Origin: Pseudomonas lijiangensis | Lineage (GTDB): Bacteria > Pseudomonadota > Gammaproteobacteria > Pseudomonadales > Pseudomonadaceae | Assembly: GCF_018968705.1 (NCBI RefSeq) | Contig: NZ_CP076668.1 | Location: 1,922,001 to 1,986,000, forward strand | Direction of reading: 5' to 3' | Length of the DNA stretch: 64,000 nt | Part shown: positions 1 through 12,356 of the stretch, in pieces | Layout of the letters: each line of letters starts with the position of its first letter | Numbering within the stretch: the first letter of the stretch is position 1 | Made by a program: the position numbers and the translations under genes | Notes under the pieces: generated by a model | Databases searched by the model: none | Told to the model about the DNA's origin: nothing | What the model saw: only the letters and a program-made list of their open reading frames with translations

Positions 1-851
1 AGTGGAAGCAGTTGTTCATCTTTGCCTTCGATCATCGCGGGCAACTGGTGGAGCTGGCCCAGCAGGCCGGACGCGACCTTGGCAGCATCAGCGATCTCAA
101 GCAACTCTTTATAACGGCTGTCGAGCGTGTCGAAGCTGATCTGCACAAGCGCGGTATCGAGGCTGATGTCGGTCTGCTTGCCGATCAGCGATTCGGTCAG
201 GACTCACTCAACGCTGCCACCGGTCGCGACTGGTGGGTTGCCCGACCAGTGGAAGTGCAGGGCTCAAGGCCGTTGGCGTTCGAGCATGGCCGCTCCATTG
301 GCAGCAATCTGTTGAGCTGGCCTCAGGAGCAGATCATCAAGTGTCTGGTGCAGTATCACCCTGACGACGAGCCGCTTCTGCGTCTTGAGCAGGAAGCCCA
401 GATCAAAGGCTTGTACGAGGCCTCGCAAGTCAGTGGTCATGAGTTGCTGCTGGAAATCATCCCGCCCAAGGACCACCCGTCGACTCATCCCGACGTCATG
501 TACCGTGCCCTCAAGCGCTTGTACAACCTGGGCATCTATCCTGCGTGGTGGAAGATCGAAGCGCAGAGTACCGAGGTCTGGCAGCAACTGGATGCCTTGA
601 TTCAGGAGCGCGATCCGTATTGCCGTGGCGTGGTGCTGCTGGGCCTCAATGCCCCGGTGGAAGAACTGGCCGTCGGCTTTGCCCAGGCGCGTCACAGCAC
701 CTCCTGCAAGGGGTTTGCCGTTGGCCGGACGATTTTCAGGGAGCCGAGTCGCGCCTGGATGGCCGGGGAAATCGACGACGCTACTCTGATAAATCAGGTG
801 CAGAGTACGTTTATCTGGTTGATCGAGTCCTGGCGCGAAGCCCGCGCCTGA
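1..851 (+). CDS. iolC: 5-dehydro-2-deoxygluconokinase IolC, C-terminal DUF2090 part (5'-truncated by window edge)
   Basis: The reading frame is open to the window edge (codons from base 3) and stops at 849-851, so the start lies outside. The visible roughly 282 residues correspond to the DUF2090 domain that Pseudomonas IolC carries fused behind its PfkB-type sugar kinase domain. FDHRGQ near the start and RDPYCRGVVLLGL near the end fit this aldolase-like barrel domain. The kinase phosphorylates 5-dehydro-2-deoxygluconate; the DUF2090 half may supply the following aldol cleavage, since no separate iolJ is seen here. It is followed at 46 bp by iolE in the same orientation, so it is probably an early gene of the iol operon. 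The kinase half itself is not visible. Confidence 0.9.
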   Translation, partial: WKQLFIFAFDHRGQLVELAQQAGRDLGSISDLKQLFITAVERVEADLHKRGIEADVGLLADQRFGQDSLNAATGRDWWVARPVEVQGSRPLAFEHGRSIGSNLLSWPQEQIIKCLVQYHPDDEPLLRLEQEAQIKGLYEASQVSGHELLLEIIPPKDHPSTHPDVMYRALKRLYNLGIYPAWWKIEAQSTEVWQQLDALIQERDPYCRGVVLLGLNAPVEELAVGFAQARHSTSCKGFAVGRTIFREPSRAWMAGEIDDATLINQVQSTFIWLIESWREARA

Positions 852-896
852 CCCCATCCTCATTGACGCAGTGATAACAACAAGAAAGGTGCAGCC

Positions 897-1796
897 ATGC
901 CTGTTTCCGCATCCAACATCCGCATCGGCATCAATCCGATTTCCTGGAGCAACGACGACCTGCCGGCGCTGGGCGGCGAAACGCCGTTGAGCACTGCCCT
1001 GAGCGAGGGCAAGGAAATCGGCTACGAAGGTTTTGAACTCAACGGAAAGTTTCCCAAGGACGCCAAAGGGGTCGGTGATGTGCTGCGTCCTTATGGGCTG
1101 GCGCTGGTGTCGGGCTGGTATTCCAGCCGACTGGCACAGCGTTCGGTGGCCGAGGAAATCGAAGCCATTGCCTCCCATGTAGAACTGCTGGCGCAGAACG
1201 GTGCTTCGGTGCTGGTGTATGGCGAAGTGGCCGACTCCATTCAGGGGCAACGCATTCCTCTGGTCGAACGGCCCCGTTTCCACACCGATGCCGCCTGGCG
1301 TGAATATGCCGACAAGCTCACCGAACTGGCGCGTTTCACCCTTTCCCGGGGCGTGCGTCTTGCCTATCACCACCACATGGGCGCCTACGTCGAGTCGCCT
1401 CAGGACATTGATCGCCTGATGGAACTGACCGGTCCCGAAGTGGGCCTGCTGTTCGATTCGGGCCACTGCTACATGGGCGGTGGCGAACCCTTGCAGGTAC
1501 TGAGCAAGCACATTGACCGCGTCTGTCATGTGCATTTCAAGGATGTGCGCAAGCCGGTCGTGCAACTGGCGCGCAACAATCTATGGAGTTTCCCGGACTG
1601 CATCGTCAACGGCACCTTTACCGTGCCCGGCGATGGCGATATTGATTTCTCGGCGCTGCTCAAGGTGCTGCTGCAGGCTGGTTATCAGGGCTGGCTGGTT
1701 GTCGAAGCCGAACAGGACCCTGCCGTCGCGCCCAGTTATGTCTACGCCAAAAAAGGCTATGACACGCTGCGCCAACTGTTGATGGATGCTCGATAA
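897..1796 (+). CDS. iolE: myo-inosose-2 dehydratase
   Basis: A 299-residue TIM-barrel protein of the xylose-isomerase-like superfamily with the length and motifs of IolE. It dehydrates 2-keto-myo-inositol to 3D-(3,5/4)-trihydroxycyclohexane-1,2-dione, the second step of inositol catabolism. Metal-ligand-type motifs are visible: AYHHHMG near residue 162, LLFDSGHCYMGGG near 187, HVHFKDVR near 213 and VVEAEQDP near 277. The ATG at 897 is preceded by a modest AAAGGTG ribosome site. It lies between iolC and iolB in one co-directional run, cytosolic. Confidence 0.96.
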   Translation: MPVSASNIRIGINPISWSNDDLPALGGETPLSTALSEGKEIGYEGFELNGKFPKDAKGVGDVLRPYGLALVSGWYSSRLAQRSVAEEIEAIASHVELLAQNGASVLVYGEVADSIQGQRIPLVERPRFHTDAAWREYADKLTELARFTLSRGVRLAYHHHMGAYVESPQDIDRLMELTGPEVGLLFDSGHCYMGGGEPLQVLSKHIDRVCHVHFKDVRKPVVQLARNNLWSFPDCIVNGTFTVPGDGDIDFSALLKVLLQAGYQGWLVVEAEQDPAVAPSYVYAKKGYDTLRQLLMDAR

Positions 1797-1810
1797 CGGA
1801 GGACTGAACA

Positions 1811-2620
1811 ATGAATCTGTTGACTAAAAGCAAGGCACAGGGGCGCGACATCGTCGAGTTGCAGGAGGGTGCGCTGGAATATGTAGGCTTCGCCGCGTAT
1901 CGCCTGGAAACCGGCGAGCGTTTGTCCCTCAATGCCGAAGACAACGAATTGTGCGTGGTGCTGCTCACCGGCCATGCCAGTGTGAGCGGCGAAGCATTGG
2001 GGCAGGGCGCGTTCAGTTGGGAAAACATCGGCGACCGGCACTCGGTCTTTGAAGAGAAGTCGCCGTTTGCCGTGTACCTGCCGCCCCACAGCCAGGCACA
2101 TTTCACGGCACTGGGGCCTGCGCAACTGGCGGTCTGCAAGGCCCCCGGCGACAGTTCCAAGCGTGCCCCGGCGCGCCTTATCACGCCGGACAGCATGAAG
2201 CGCAGCGTGCGCGGCAAAAACGCCAATACCCGTTATGTCTGCGACATCCTGCCGGATACGGAGCAGGCCCATTCGCTGCTGGTGGTGGAAGTGCGCACGC
2301 CATCCGGGCATTCCTCCAGCTATCCGCCCCACAAGCACGACATGGATAACCTGCCCCACGAGAGCTATCTCGAAGAAACCTATTACCACCAGGTCAACCC
2401 GCCACAGGGCTTCGTCTTCCAGCGGGTGTACACCGACGATCGCAGCATCGATCAGGCCATGGCCGTGGAAAACAACGATCTGGTGACCGTGCCCAAGGGC
2501 TATCACCCGGTCAGCGTGCCCTACGGCTACGAGTCTTATTACCTGAACGTGATGGCAGGCCCCAAGCGTGCCTGGCAGTTCAATAACGACCCGCAGCACA
2601 GCTGGTTGCTGGATCTTTAA
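1811..2620 (+). CDS. iolB: 5-deoxy-glucuronate isomerase
   Basis: A 269-residue bicupin protein matching IolB, which isomerises 5-deoxy-D-glucuronate to 5-dehydro-2-deoxy-D-gluconate, the substrate of IolC. The cupin metal ligands are visible in PPHKHD and [11 protein letters not shown] around residues 174-196 and in VPKGYHPV near 230. The start codon has a clear GGAGG site at 1798-1802. The gap to iolE is only 14 bp, and iolA begins 25 bp downstream, so the genes are probably co-transcribed. Nothing unusual is seen. Confidence 0.97.
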   Translation: MNLLTKSKAQGRDIVELQEGALEYVGFAAYRLETGERLSLNAEDNELCVVLLTGHASVSGEALGQGAFSWENIGDRHSVFEEKSPFAVYLPPHSQAHFTALGPAQLAVCKAPGDSSKRAPARLITPDSMKRSVRGKNANTRYVCDILPDTEQAHSLLVVEVRTPSGHSSSYPPHKHDMDNLPHESYLEETYYHQVNPPQGFVFQRVYTDDRSIDQAMAVENNDLVTVPKGYHPVSVPYGYESYYLNVMAGPKRAWQFNNDPQHSWLLDL

Positions 2621-2645
2621 CCTCTTTCGATTTGGAGTCAGTCAG

Positions 2646-4148
2646 ATGAGCGAGTCCCCGGTTATCGGCCATTACATCAACGGCCAGTTCAATAACGGTG
2701 ATGGCGAGCGTTACAGCGATGTGTTCAATCCGGTCAGCGGCAAGGTTCAGGCGCGGGTTGCCCTGGCCAGCCTCAAGACCATCGACGAAGCGGTCGCCTC
2801 GGCCCAGGCAGCGTTTCCAGCCTGGGCCGATCAGTCGTCCCTGCGTCGTGCGCGGGTCATGTTCAAGTTCAAGGAGCTGCTGGACAGGCATCACGAAGAG
2901 CTGGCGCAGATCATTTGTCGCGAGCACGGCAAGGTGCTGTCCGATGCCCGTGGCGAGGTGGTACGTGGTATTGAAATCGTCGAGTTTGCCTGCGGTGCGC
3001 CGAGCCTGCTGAAAAGCGATTTCAGCGACAACATCGGCGGTGGCATCGACAACTGGAACTTGCGTCAGCCGCTGGGCGTCTGTGCCGGGGTTACGCCGTT
3101 CAACTTCCCGGTGATGGTGCCGCTGTGGATGATTCCCCTGGCACTGGTCACCGGCAACTGCTTCATCCTCAAGCCTTCGGAACGTGACCCTTCGGCGAGC
3201 CTGCTGATGGCGCGTCTGCTCAAGGAAGCCGGTTTGCCGGATGGCGTGTTCAGTGTTGTTCAGGGCGACAAGGTCGCCGTGGATGGCCTGCTGCAACATC
3301 CGGGCATCGAAGCGATTTCCTTTGTCGGCTCGACCCCGATTGCCGAATACATCCACCAGCAAGGCACTGCCCACGGCAAGCGTGTGCAGGCATTGGGTGG
3401 TGCCAAGAACCATATGATCGTGATGCCCGATGCCGACCTGGATCAGGCCGCCGATGCCTTGATCGGCGCAGCCTATGGCTCGGCGGGCGAGCGCTGCATG
3501 GCGATTTCCATTGCGGTGGTGGTGGGCGATGTCGGCCAGCAACTGATCGAAAAACTGCTGCCACGCATCGACCAGCTCAAGGTGGGTGATGGCATGCAGG
3601 CCGATTCGGACATGGGCCCGCTGGTCACTGCCGTGCACAAGGCCAAGGTCGAGGGTTATATCGACCAGGGCATCAAAGAGGGTGCGAAGCTGGTGGTCGA
3701 CGGTCGCAACTTCAAGGTGCCGGGCGCCGAGCAGGGCTTCTTCGTCGGGGCGACGCTGTTCGATAACGTCACGCCCGAGATGCAGATCTACAAGGAAGAA
3801 ATCTTCGGCCCGGTGCTGGGCATCGTTCATGTGCCGGATTTCGCCAGTGCCGTGGCGCTGATCAATGCCCATGAGTTCGGCAACGGCGTGTCGTGCTTCA
3901 CCAGCGATGGTGGCGTGGCCCGTGCCTTTGCCCGCTCGATCAAGGTCGGCATGGTGGGCATCAACGTGCCGATTCCGGTGCCCATGGCCTGGCATTCCTT
4001 CGGTGGCTGGAAGCGTTCGCTGTTCGGCGATCACCATGCCTACGGCGAAGAGGGCCTGCGCTTCTACAGCCGCTACAAGAGTGTCATGCAACGCTGGCCG
4101 GACAGCATCGCCAAAGGTCCTGAATTCAGCATGCCAACCGCCAAGTAA
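2646..4148 (+). CDS. iolA: CoA-acylating methylmalonate-semialdehyde dehydrogenase
   Basis: A 500-residue aldehyde dehydrogenase family protein (also called mmsA). It converts malonate semialdehyde, the last inositol intermediate, to acetyl-CoA and CO2, and methylmalonate semialdehyde to propionyl-CoA. The MMSDH signature is present: [15 protein letters not shown] near residue 150, the nucleotide-binding FVGST, and the catalytic cysteine in GERCMAI at about Cys284. The open frame extends back to 2568 inside iolB, but the ATG at 2646 has a GGAG at 2633-2636 and gives the usual length. It sits inside the iol operon, so an inositol role is favoured over valine catabolism. Confidence 0.96.
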   Translation: MSESPVIGHYINGQFNNGDGERYSDVFNPVSGKVQARVALASLKTIDEAVASAQAAFPAWADQSSLRRARVMFKFKELLDRHHEELAQIICREHGKVLSDARGEVVRGIEIVEFACGAPSLLKSDFSDNIGGGIDNWNLRQPLGVCAGVTPFNFPVMVPLWMIPLALVTGNCFILKPSERDPSASLLMARLLKEAGLPDGVFSVVQGDKVAVDGLLQHPGIEAISFVGSTPIAEYIHQQGTAHGKRVQALGGAKNHMIVMPDADLDQAADALIGAAYGSAGERCMAISIAVVVGDVGQQLIEKLLPRIDQLKVGDGMQADSDMGPLVTAVHKAKVEGYIDQGIKEGAKLVVDGRNFKVPGAEQGFFVGATLFDNVTPEMQIYKEEIFGPVLGIVHVPDFASAVALINAHEFGNGVSCFTSDGGVARAFARSIKVGMVGINVPIPVPMAWHSFGGWKRSLFGDHHAYGEEGLRFYSRYKSVMQRWPDSIAKGPEFSMPTAK

Positions 4149-4181
4149 CCTTCAGACAATGGACTGTGGAGAACAATAACA

Positions 4182-5009
4182 ATGAGTCAGCCTCTGCGCT
4201 TTGCCCTAAATCGTATGGTCGCCCCACGCCTGTCCCTGCCGGACTTTGTAGATCTGGCAGTGAAGCTTGGCGCCGACGCCATCGAAATTCGCAACGACCT
4301 CAAGGGTATCGAGATCGAAGACGGTACGTCGCCACAGACCGTCCGCGAGCTATGCGCTGCCAAGGGGGTTCGTGTGCTGTCGATCAATGCCTTGTACCCG
4401 TTCGATGTGTGGAATGACGAGCGTCGGGCTCAGGCCACGAAGCTGGCGCAATATGCCCGCGATTGCGGTGCCGAAGCGCTGGTGATGTGCCCGCTCAACG
4501 AACGTGCCGATGCGCGTAATGCCGCGCAGCGTGCCACGGGCTTGCGCACGGCCTTGACCGAGCTGGCTCCGATTCTGCGTGAGCACGGAATTCTCGGTTT
4601 CGTCGAGCCACTGGGTTTTGAAGAATGCGCGTTGCGCTTCAAGCGTCAGGCGGTGGATGCGATCAGAGGCGTTGGCGGGCTGGATGTGTATCGGCTGGTG
4701 CATGACACCTTCCATCACCATCTGGCGGGTGAGGTGGAGCTGTTCCCCGAACTCACCGGGCTGGTGCACATCTCCGGTGTCGAAGATACCCAGGCACCCC
4801 TCAACAGTATTCGTGACGGGCATCGGGTGCTGGTGGGCGAAGCGGACATTCTGGGTAATGCCAGTCAGATCGAACGGTTATTGGCCAGTGGCTACAACGG
4901 GCATCTGTCCTTCGAGCCCTTTGCCGAAAGCGTGCATGCCCTGGACAACATTCCCGAGGCTATCGAACAGAGCATGAGTCATTTGTCCCAGTGCTGCCTT
5001 CGCGGATAA
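4182..5009 (+). CDS. iolI: IolI-type inosose isomerase (TIM barrel)
   Basis: A 275-residue AP-endonuclease-2/xylose-isomerase-like TIM barrel. IolI proteins interconvert 2-keto-myo-inositol and 1-keto-D-chiro-inositol. Visible elements are DAIEIRND near residue 32, FVEPLGFEEC near 141, LVHDTFHHH near 168 and LSFEPFAE near 245, consistent with divalent-metal ligands E, D, H and E. The ATG at 4182 follows TGGAGAA. The stop codon falls inside a REP-type remnant (4998-5017), so the last residues may have been shaped by repeat insertion. Position between iolA and iolD supports the assignment; substrate specificity is inferred. Confidence 0.85.
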   Translation: MSQPLRFALNRMVAPRLSLPDFVDLAVKLGADAIEIRNDLKGIEIEDGTSPQTVRELCAAKGVRVLSINALYPFDVWNDERRAQATKLAQYARDCGAEALVMCPLNERADARNAAQRATGLRTALTELAPILREHGILGFVEPLGFEECALRFKRQAVDAIRGVGGLDVYRLVHDTFHHHLAGEVELFPELTGLVHISGVEDTQAPLNSIRDGHRVLVGEADILGNASQIERLLASGYNGHLSFEPFAESVHALDNIPEAIEQSMSHLSQCCLRG

Positions 5010-5017
5010 ATCCGCTT
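4998..5017. repeat. REP-type remnant overlapping the iolI stop codon
   Basis: The sequence TTCGCGGATAAATCCGCT recurs almost identically at 55033-55050 in the exopolysaccharide locus. The iolI stop TAA at 5007-5009 is part of it. It is a short palindrome of the kind scattered in Pseudomonas intergenic regions. Confidence 0.6.
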
Positions 5018-5018
5018 A

Positions 5019-5158
5019 CAGACCGTGTGAAAACGTAGCGAGCGAAGGTCAGGCAAGGCGAAAACAGGCGAGGAAGCGGAGTTTACGTTTTGTAAATGAG
5101 CATTCCGAGCCTGTTTTCAACGCAGCATGACCGAGCACAGTAGTTTTCACACAGTCTG
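5019..5158. repeat. 140-bp MITE-like imperfect palindrome
   Basis: The ends are 16-bp inverted repeats, CAGACCGTGTGAAAAC at 5019-5034 and GTTTTCACACAGTCTG at 5143-5158, with 15 of 16 positions pairing. The interior is also an imperfect palindrome: GAAAACAGGC in the left half pairs with GCCTGTTTTC in the right half. It contains no gene. The form is that of a non-autonomous mobile element. No clear target duplication is seen. It separates iolI from iolD by about 190 bp where other iol gaps are 14-46 bp. Confidence 0.75.
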
Positions 5159-5199
5159 CACAGATGCGAAGAGACAACTCACAAAAACAAGGTGCAAGC

Positions 5200-8190
<2,991 letters not shown>

Positions 8191-8228
8191 AAGAGAGTTG
8201 TCAGCGACAGCAACGACAGGAGGACTTC

Positions 8229-9245
8229 ATGCGAATAGGATTGGTGGGCTACGGAAAGGGCGGGCGTTACTTTCATGCCACGCTGCTTTCAAGTTTGCCC
8301 GATGCAACATTTGTGGGGGTCGTGACCCGCTCACCCGAGCGGCGGCAGGAAGTGGCCAACGATCACCCCGATGTCGCGACCTTCGATAGCCTGGCCGATC
8401 TGGTCGCATCCGGTGTCGATGCTGTCGTGATCTCCACGCCGCTGGCTTCCCGTCGCGCCCTGATACTCGAAGCCATCGAGCTGGGCGTGAACGTGGTCAG
8501 CGACAAGCCCTTTTCCGACAACGCCGCCCAGGCCCGTGAGTTTGTAGACGCGGCGAAGCGGCGGGGCGTGCAACTGAGCGTTTATCAGAACCGGCGTTGG
8601 GATTCGGACTTCCTGACCTTGCGCAAGCTGATCGACAACGACGTGCTGGGCTCCATCAGCCGTTTTGAATCCAGCATCGAACGCTATTCCCCCAGGTCGG
8701 TGGGCAAGACCAGTGGTGGCGGCCTGTTGCGTGATCTTGGCAGCCATCTGGTGGATCAGGCTCTGGTGCTGTTCGGCCCGGTCAGCCGGGTGTATGCCGA
8801 GTTGCAGTCCAGCACGCCCGATGCGCCGGACCATGCCTTCTTCATTTCCCTGACCCATGCCAGTGGTGTCGTCTCGCATTTGTCCGGTAGTTGTCTGCAA
8901 AACACGCCGAGGCCGCGCTTCAGGGTCAGTGGAACCCAGGGTTGCTACAGTGTCGAAGGCCTGGATGGTCAGGAAGAGGCCGCTCTGGCTGGTCTGACGC
9001 CCATGTCTGAAGGCGAGCGCTGGGGTGTCGAGGAGCACAGGCGCTGGGGCTGGTTCGAGCACGGCGACCACCGGGAGCGGGTTCCCTCGGAGCAGGGGTG
9101 CTGGCTGGAGTTCTATAAACAGTTGCAGGATTCCATCGACTCGGGCGGGCAGAATCCTGTGGATGCGAACGATGCAGTCGCGACTGCCGTGGTACTGGAC
9201 GCTGCACGACTGAGTGCGCAGGAGGGACGAGTGATCGCCTTGTAA
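8229..9245 (+). CDS. Gfo/Idh/MocA family oxidoreductase, last gene of the iol operon
   Basis: A 338-residue NAD(P)-dependent dehydrogenase distinct from IolG. The Rossmann motif is GLVGYGKGGRYFH at residues 4-16, with SDKPFSDN near 96 and DLGSHLVDQAL near 171 as the catalytic segment. The GKGG...FH variant is typical of the subgroup that includes scyllo-inositol and related sugar dehydrogenases. A strong GGAGG (8219-8223) precedes the ATG. Position after iolG and before a terminator suggests oxidation of another inositol isomer or an inososes-linked reduction; the substrate is not known from sequence. Confidence 0.85.
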   Translation: MRIGLVGYGKGGRYFHATLLSSLPDATFVGVVTRSPERRQEVANDHPDVATFDSLADLVASGVDAVVISTPLASRRALILEAIELGVNVVSDKPFSDNAAQAREFVDAAKRRGVQLSVYQNRRWDSDFLTLRKLIDNDVLGSISRFESSIERYSPRSVGKTSGGGLLRDLGSHLVDQALVLFGPVSRVYAELQSSTPDAPDHAFFISLTHASGVVSHLSGSCLQNTPRPRFRVSGTQGCYSVEGLDGQEEAALAGLTPMSEGERWGVEEHRRWGWFEHGDHRERVPSEQGCWLEFYKQLQDSIDSGGQNPVDANDAVATAVVLDAARLSAQEGRVIAL

Positions 9246-9271
9246 ACAGCGCGTTTTTTTCAGGGTTACAC

Positions 9272-9307
9272 GCAAGCCCCGGTTCTCTGGAGAGAGCCGG
9301 GGCTTGC
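9272..9307 (+). terminator. hairpin after the iol catabolic genes
   Basis: GCAAGCCCCGGTTCTCT (9272-9288) pairs with AGAGAGCCGGGGCTTGC (9291-9307) around a two-base loop, a 17-bp stem. There is no long T-run, so it is a termination or mRNA-stabilising hairpin. It separates the catabolic operon from the transporter promoter. Confidence 0.6.
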
Positions 9308-9361
9308 TGCTATCGACATTCCGGGAGAGAGAAATAAAAAAGAATAAAATTCTAAAATGAG

Positions 9362-9390
9362 TTGAATTGGAAAATATTTTCCAATAAAGT
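9362..9390 (+). promoter_or_regulatory. transporter promoter overlapped by an IolR-type operator
   Basis: A perfect 20-bp palindrome ATTGGAAAATATTTTCCAAT lies at 9366-9385. It contains GGAA-N6-TTCC, the half-site spacing I recall for RpiR-family IolR repressors of rhizobia. It fills the spacer of a sigma-70-like promoter: TTGAAT at 9362-9367, 17 bp, TAAAGT at 9385-9390. A repressor bound here would block RNA polymerase. The predicted transcript start near 9397 leaves a leader of about 330 nt before the binding-protein gene. The promoter and operator are seen; the identity of the regulator is inferred. Confidence 0.65.
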
Positions 9391-9491
9391 CGTTTTCAGG
9401 TTGCCGACTATCGAATCACCTGTGCTGTCGGACTTGTCTGAAGGTCGCAGGTAACAAGCAAACAAAAACAAGACAAAGATAGGTACCGTCG

Positions 9492-9662
9492 ATGAAAACC
9501 CCTACCCGCGGCCAACAGGCCATGCGTTCTGCCCCCTCGTCATTCTGGATCTCTGTCATGGAGCGATTCCTTACGCTCGTCGCACGCGGTATGTGTGTGC
9601 AGCACCAGGATGCGCAACTGTTCTGCATACCCGGCGCTACGGGTATTCGTCTGCCGAAATAA
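9492..9662 (+). CDS. possible 56-residue leader ORF, function unknown
   Basis: ATG 9492 to TAA 9660-9662 encodes MKTPTRGQQAMRSAPSSFWI followed by a middle segment SVMERFLTLVARG and ends TGIRLPK. It contains two cysteines (35 and 45) and no signal peptide or membrane span. The ribosome site is weak (AGGT at 9481-9484). It lies in the long leader of the inositol transporter operon, 62 bp before the binding-protein gene. I do not recognise it. It may be a real small protein, an upstream regulatory ORF, or chance. Confidence 0.35.
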   Translation: MKTPTRGQQAMRSAPSSFWISVMERFLTLVARGMCVQHQDAQLFCIPGATGIRLPK

Positions 9663-9724
9663 ACCGCTCTTCGCTACGTCGTTACCAAGTCTGAACAACA
9701 ACAAGAATTTGGAGACAGACCTTC

Positions 9725-10666
9725 ATGAAGACCAAGATTCGTTTCACCTCCCTGGCTCTGGCCCTGCTTCTGGGCAGCGGCACTGCACTGGCCGACATCA
9801 GGATAGGCGTAGCCATGTCGCAGTTCGATGACACCTGGCTGACTTATCTGCGCGAAGACATGAAAGACCATGCCAAGACCCTGCCCGATGGTGTCGACCT
9901 GCAGTTCGTCGATGCCCGTGCGGATGTGAACAAGCAGATCGATCAGGTACAGGAGCTCATCGGCAAGAAAGTCGACGCACTGATCGTCAACCCCGTGGAC
10001 ACCGCAGCGACCGCCCGTATCACCAAGTTCGCCACGGCAGCCAAGATCCCGCTGGTGTACGTCAATCGTCGTCCCGACGATCCCAGGCTGCCCGAAGGCG
10101 TTGCCACCGTCACCTCCGATGACATGGAGGCTGGCCGCATGCAGATGCAATACATCGCCGAAAAACTGGGTGGCAAGGGCAGCGTCATGATCCTGCTGGG
10201 GGATCTGGCCAACAACTCGACGCAGAACCGCACCAAAGGCATCAAAGAGGTGCTGGGCAAATACCCCGACATCAAGATTGACCAGGAACAGACCGGTATC
10301 TGGTTACGCCAGAAAGGCATGGACCTGACCAACGACTGGATCACTCAGGGCAGAGCCTTCAATGCGGTGCTGGCCAACAACGACGAGATGGCGATTGGCG
10401 CTTCCATGGCCCTCAAGCAGGCAGGTACCAAACCCGGCAGCGTGCTGGTTGCCGGAGTGGACGGCACGCCTGATGGTCTCAATGCCGTGAAGCGTGGCGA
10501 CCTGGCGGTATCGGTCTTTCAGGATGCTCACGGTCAGGCCACAGGCGCAATCGATGCCGCTGTGAAGCTGGCCAAAAAGGAAAAGGTCGAGCCACAGGCC
10601 ATCCTGATTCCGTATCGCCTGATCACGCCTGAAAACGTCGACGAATTCACTAAAAAGAAACAGTGA
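9725..10666 (+). CDS. periplasmic sugar/inositol-binding protein of an ABC importer
   Basis: A 313-residue periplasmic-binding-protein-1 (Peripla_BP_4) protein. Residues 1-23 form a Sec signal peptide cleaved at ALA-DI. The RbsB-like features [26 protein letters not shown] and [18 protein letters not shown] are visible. GGAG at 9711-9714 sets the start. It is the first gene of a binding protein-ATPase-permease operon next to the iol genes and behind an IolR-type operator, so myo-inositol is the likely ligand (an IbpA/InoE-type protein), though other polyols cannot be excluded. Confidence 0.92.
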   Translation: MKTKIRFTSLALALLLGSGTALADIRIGVAMSQFDDTWLTYLREDMKDHAKTLPDGVDLQFVDARADVNKQIDQVQELIGKKVDALIVNPVDTAATARITKFATAAKIPLVYVNRRPDDPRLPEGVATVTSDDMEAGRMQMQYIAEKLGGKGSVMILLGDLANNSTQNRTKGIKEVLGKYPDIKIDQEQTGIWLRQKGMDLTNDWITQGRAFNAVLANNDEMAIGASMALKQAGTKPGSVLVAGVDGTPDGLNAVKRGDLAVSVFQDAHGQATGAIDAAVKLAKKEKVEPQAILIPYRLITPENVDEFTKKKQ

Positions 10667-10727
10667 AGAGGCCAGGGGAGGGCGCAAGCCTGCCCTCCCA
10701 CAGCTTGCTGCCCGAGGAGTTTCGATC

Positions 10728-12311
10728 ATGTTCGGTTCCGCTACCGCCACCCGCCATACCCAGCGCGAGACGCCGTCCGCTGCCCGTGTCGATGACCCTG
10801 CTGCCACTGACGCTTCATCTCCCTATCTGCTGGAAATCAGCAATATCAGCAAGGGCTTTCCGGGCGTCATCGCCCTCAACGATGTACAGCTACGGGTACG
10901 GCCCGGCACTGTGCTGGCCCTGATGGGCGAGAATGGCGCAGGCAAGTCGACCCTGATGAAAATCATCGCCGGGATCTATCAACCCGATACCGGTGAGATA
11001 CGCCTGCGGGGCAATCCCGTGCGCTTCGATACGCCTCTGTCTGCCTTGCAGGCGGGTATTGCCATGATCCATCAGGAGCTGAACCTGATGCCGTTCATGA
11101 GCATTGCCGAGAACATCTGGATCGGCCGCGAACAACTCAACAGCCTGCACATGGTCGATCACCGGGAAATGTACCGCTGCACGGCCGAACTGCTGGAGCG
11201 CTTGCGCATAAGGCTCGATCCGCAGGAGCTGGTAGGCAACCTGAGCATTGCCGAGCGCCAGATGGTGGAGATTGCCAAGGCAGTGTCCTATGACTCCGAC
11301 ATTCTCATCATGGACGAGCCCACCTCTGCCATTACCGAAACGGAAGTCGCCCACCTGTTTTCGATCATTGCTGACCTGCGCGCCCAGGGCAAAGGCATCA
11401 TCTATATCACCCACAAGATGAGCGAAGTGTTCGAGATCGCCGATGAAGTGGCGGTGTTTCGCGATGGCGCCTACATCGGTCTGCAGCGTGCGGAAAGCAT
11501 GGACGGCGACAGCCTGATCTCGATGATGGTCGGACGTGAGCTGACCCAGCTCTTTCCCGAGCGGCAAAACCCCATTGGCGACCTGCTGCTGTCGGTGCGT
11601 GATCTGAGCCTGGACGGGGTATTCCAGGGCGTGTCCTTCGACCTGCATGCCGGCGAGATTCTTGGCATTGCGGGGTTGATGGGGTCGGGCAGGACCAATG
11701 TGGCTGAAACACTGTTCGGTATCACGCCCGGTCAGGGCGGCGAAATACAACTCGATGGCGTACCGGTGCATATTGCCGATCCGCATCAGGCCATCGAAAA
11801 GGGCTTCGCGTTACTGACCGAGGATCGCAAGTTGACGGGGCTGTTCCCCTGCCTGTCGGTCATGGAGAACATGGAGATGGCCGTTCTGGCCAACTACGTC
11901 GGCAATGGTTTCGTCCAGCAGAAAGCCCTGCGGGCGCTGTGCGAAGACATGTGCAAGAAGCTGCGTGTCAAGACGCCTTCCCTTGAGCAATGCATCGATA
12001 CGCTTTCTGGCGGCAATCAGCAGAAGGCATTGCTGGCCCGCTGGCTGATGACCAACCCCAGAATCCTGATTCTCGATGAGCCGACCCGTGGCATCGATGT
12101 GGGGGCCAAGGCAGAAATCTATCGCCTGATTTCCTTGCTGGCCAGCGAAGGTATGGCCGTGATCATGATTTCCTCCGAGTTGCCCGAAGTGCTGGGCATG
12201 AGTGACCGGGTCATGGTCATGCACGAAGGTGAAATGATGGGCATCCTCGATCGCAGTGAGGCCACCCAGGAAAAGGTCATGCACTTGGCTTCCGGCCATT
12301 CGGTTCACTGA
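10728..12311 (+). CDS. sugar/inositol ABC transporter ATP-binding protein (double NBD)
   Basis: A 527-residue RbsA/MglA-type ATPase with two nucleotide-binding domains. The first has Walker [10 protein letters not shown] near residue 65, a degenerate signature LSIAERQM and Walker [11 protein letters not shown]. The second has a degenerate P-loop GLMGSGRTN, an intact signature LSGGNQQK near 427 and Walker [11 protein letters not shown]. This asymmetry is normal for the carbohydrate CUT2 class. The ATG at 10728 follows GAGGAG. It would power inositol uptake with the flanking binding protein and permease, on the cytosolic face of the inner membrane. Confidence 0.95.
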   Translation: MFGSATATRHTQRETPSAARVDDPAATDASSPYLLEISNISKGFPGVIALNDVQLRVRPGTVLALMGENGAGKSTLMKIIAGIYQPDTGEIRLRGNPVRFDTPLSALQAGIAMIHQELNLMPFMSIAENIWIGREQLNSLHMVDHREMYRCTAELLERLRIRLDPQELVGNLSIAERQMVEIAKAVSYDSDILIMDEPTSAITETEVAHLFSIIADLRAQGKGIIYITHKMSEVFEIADEVAVFRDGAYIGLQRAESMDGDSLISMMVGRELTQLFPERQNPIGDLLLSVRDLSLDGVFQGVSFDLHAGEILGIAGLMGSGRTNVAETLFGITPGQGGEIQLDGVPVHIADPHQAIEKGFALLTEDRKLTGLFPCLSVMENMEMAVLANYVGNGFVQQKALRALCEDMCKKLRVKTPSLEQCIDTLSGGNQQKALLARWLMTNPRILILDEPTRGIDVGAKAEIYRLISLLASEGMAVIMISSELPEVLGMSDRVMVMHEGEMMGILDRSEATQEKVMHLASGHSVH

Positions 12312-12314
12312 GTT

Positions 12315-12330
12315 GCCCGTCCGGACGGGC
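12315..12330 (+). promoter_or_regulatory. intercistronic 16-bp palindrome between ATPase and permease genes
   Basis: GCCCGTCCGGACGGGC is a perfect palindrome starting three bases after the ATPase stop and 26 bases before the permease start. As RNA it can form a GC-rich hairpin, which may protect the upstream mRNA or limit permease expression. No T-run follows. Confidence 0.45.
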
Positions 12331-12356
12331 GGCAGAAGAACAAGAGGGAAATGGAA

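Noticed and set aside
2580..4091. 503-codon minus-strand frame opposite iolA
   Set aside because: Shadow of a well-defined aldehyde dehydrogenase; no ribosome site or recognisable domain.
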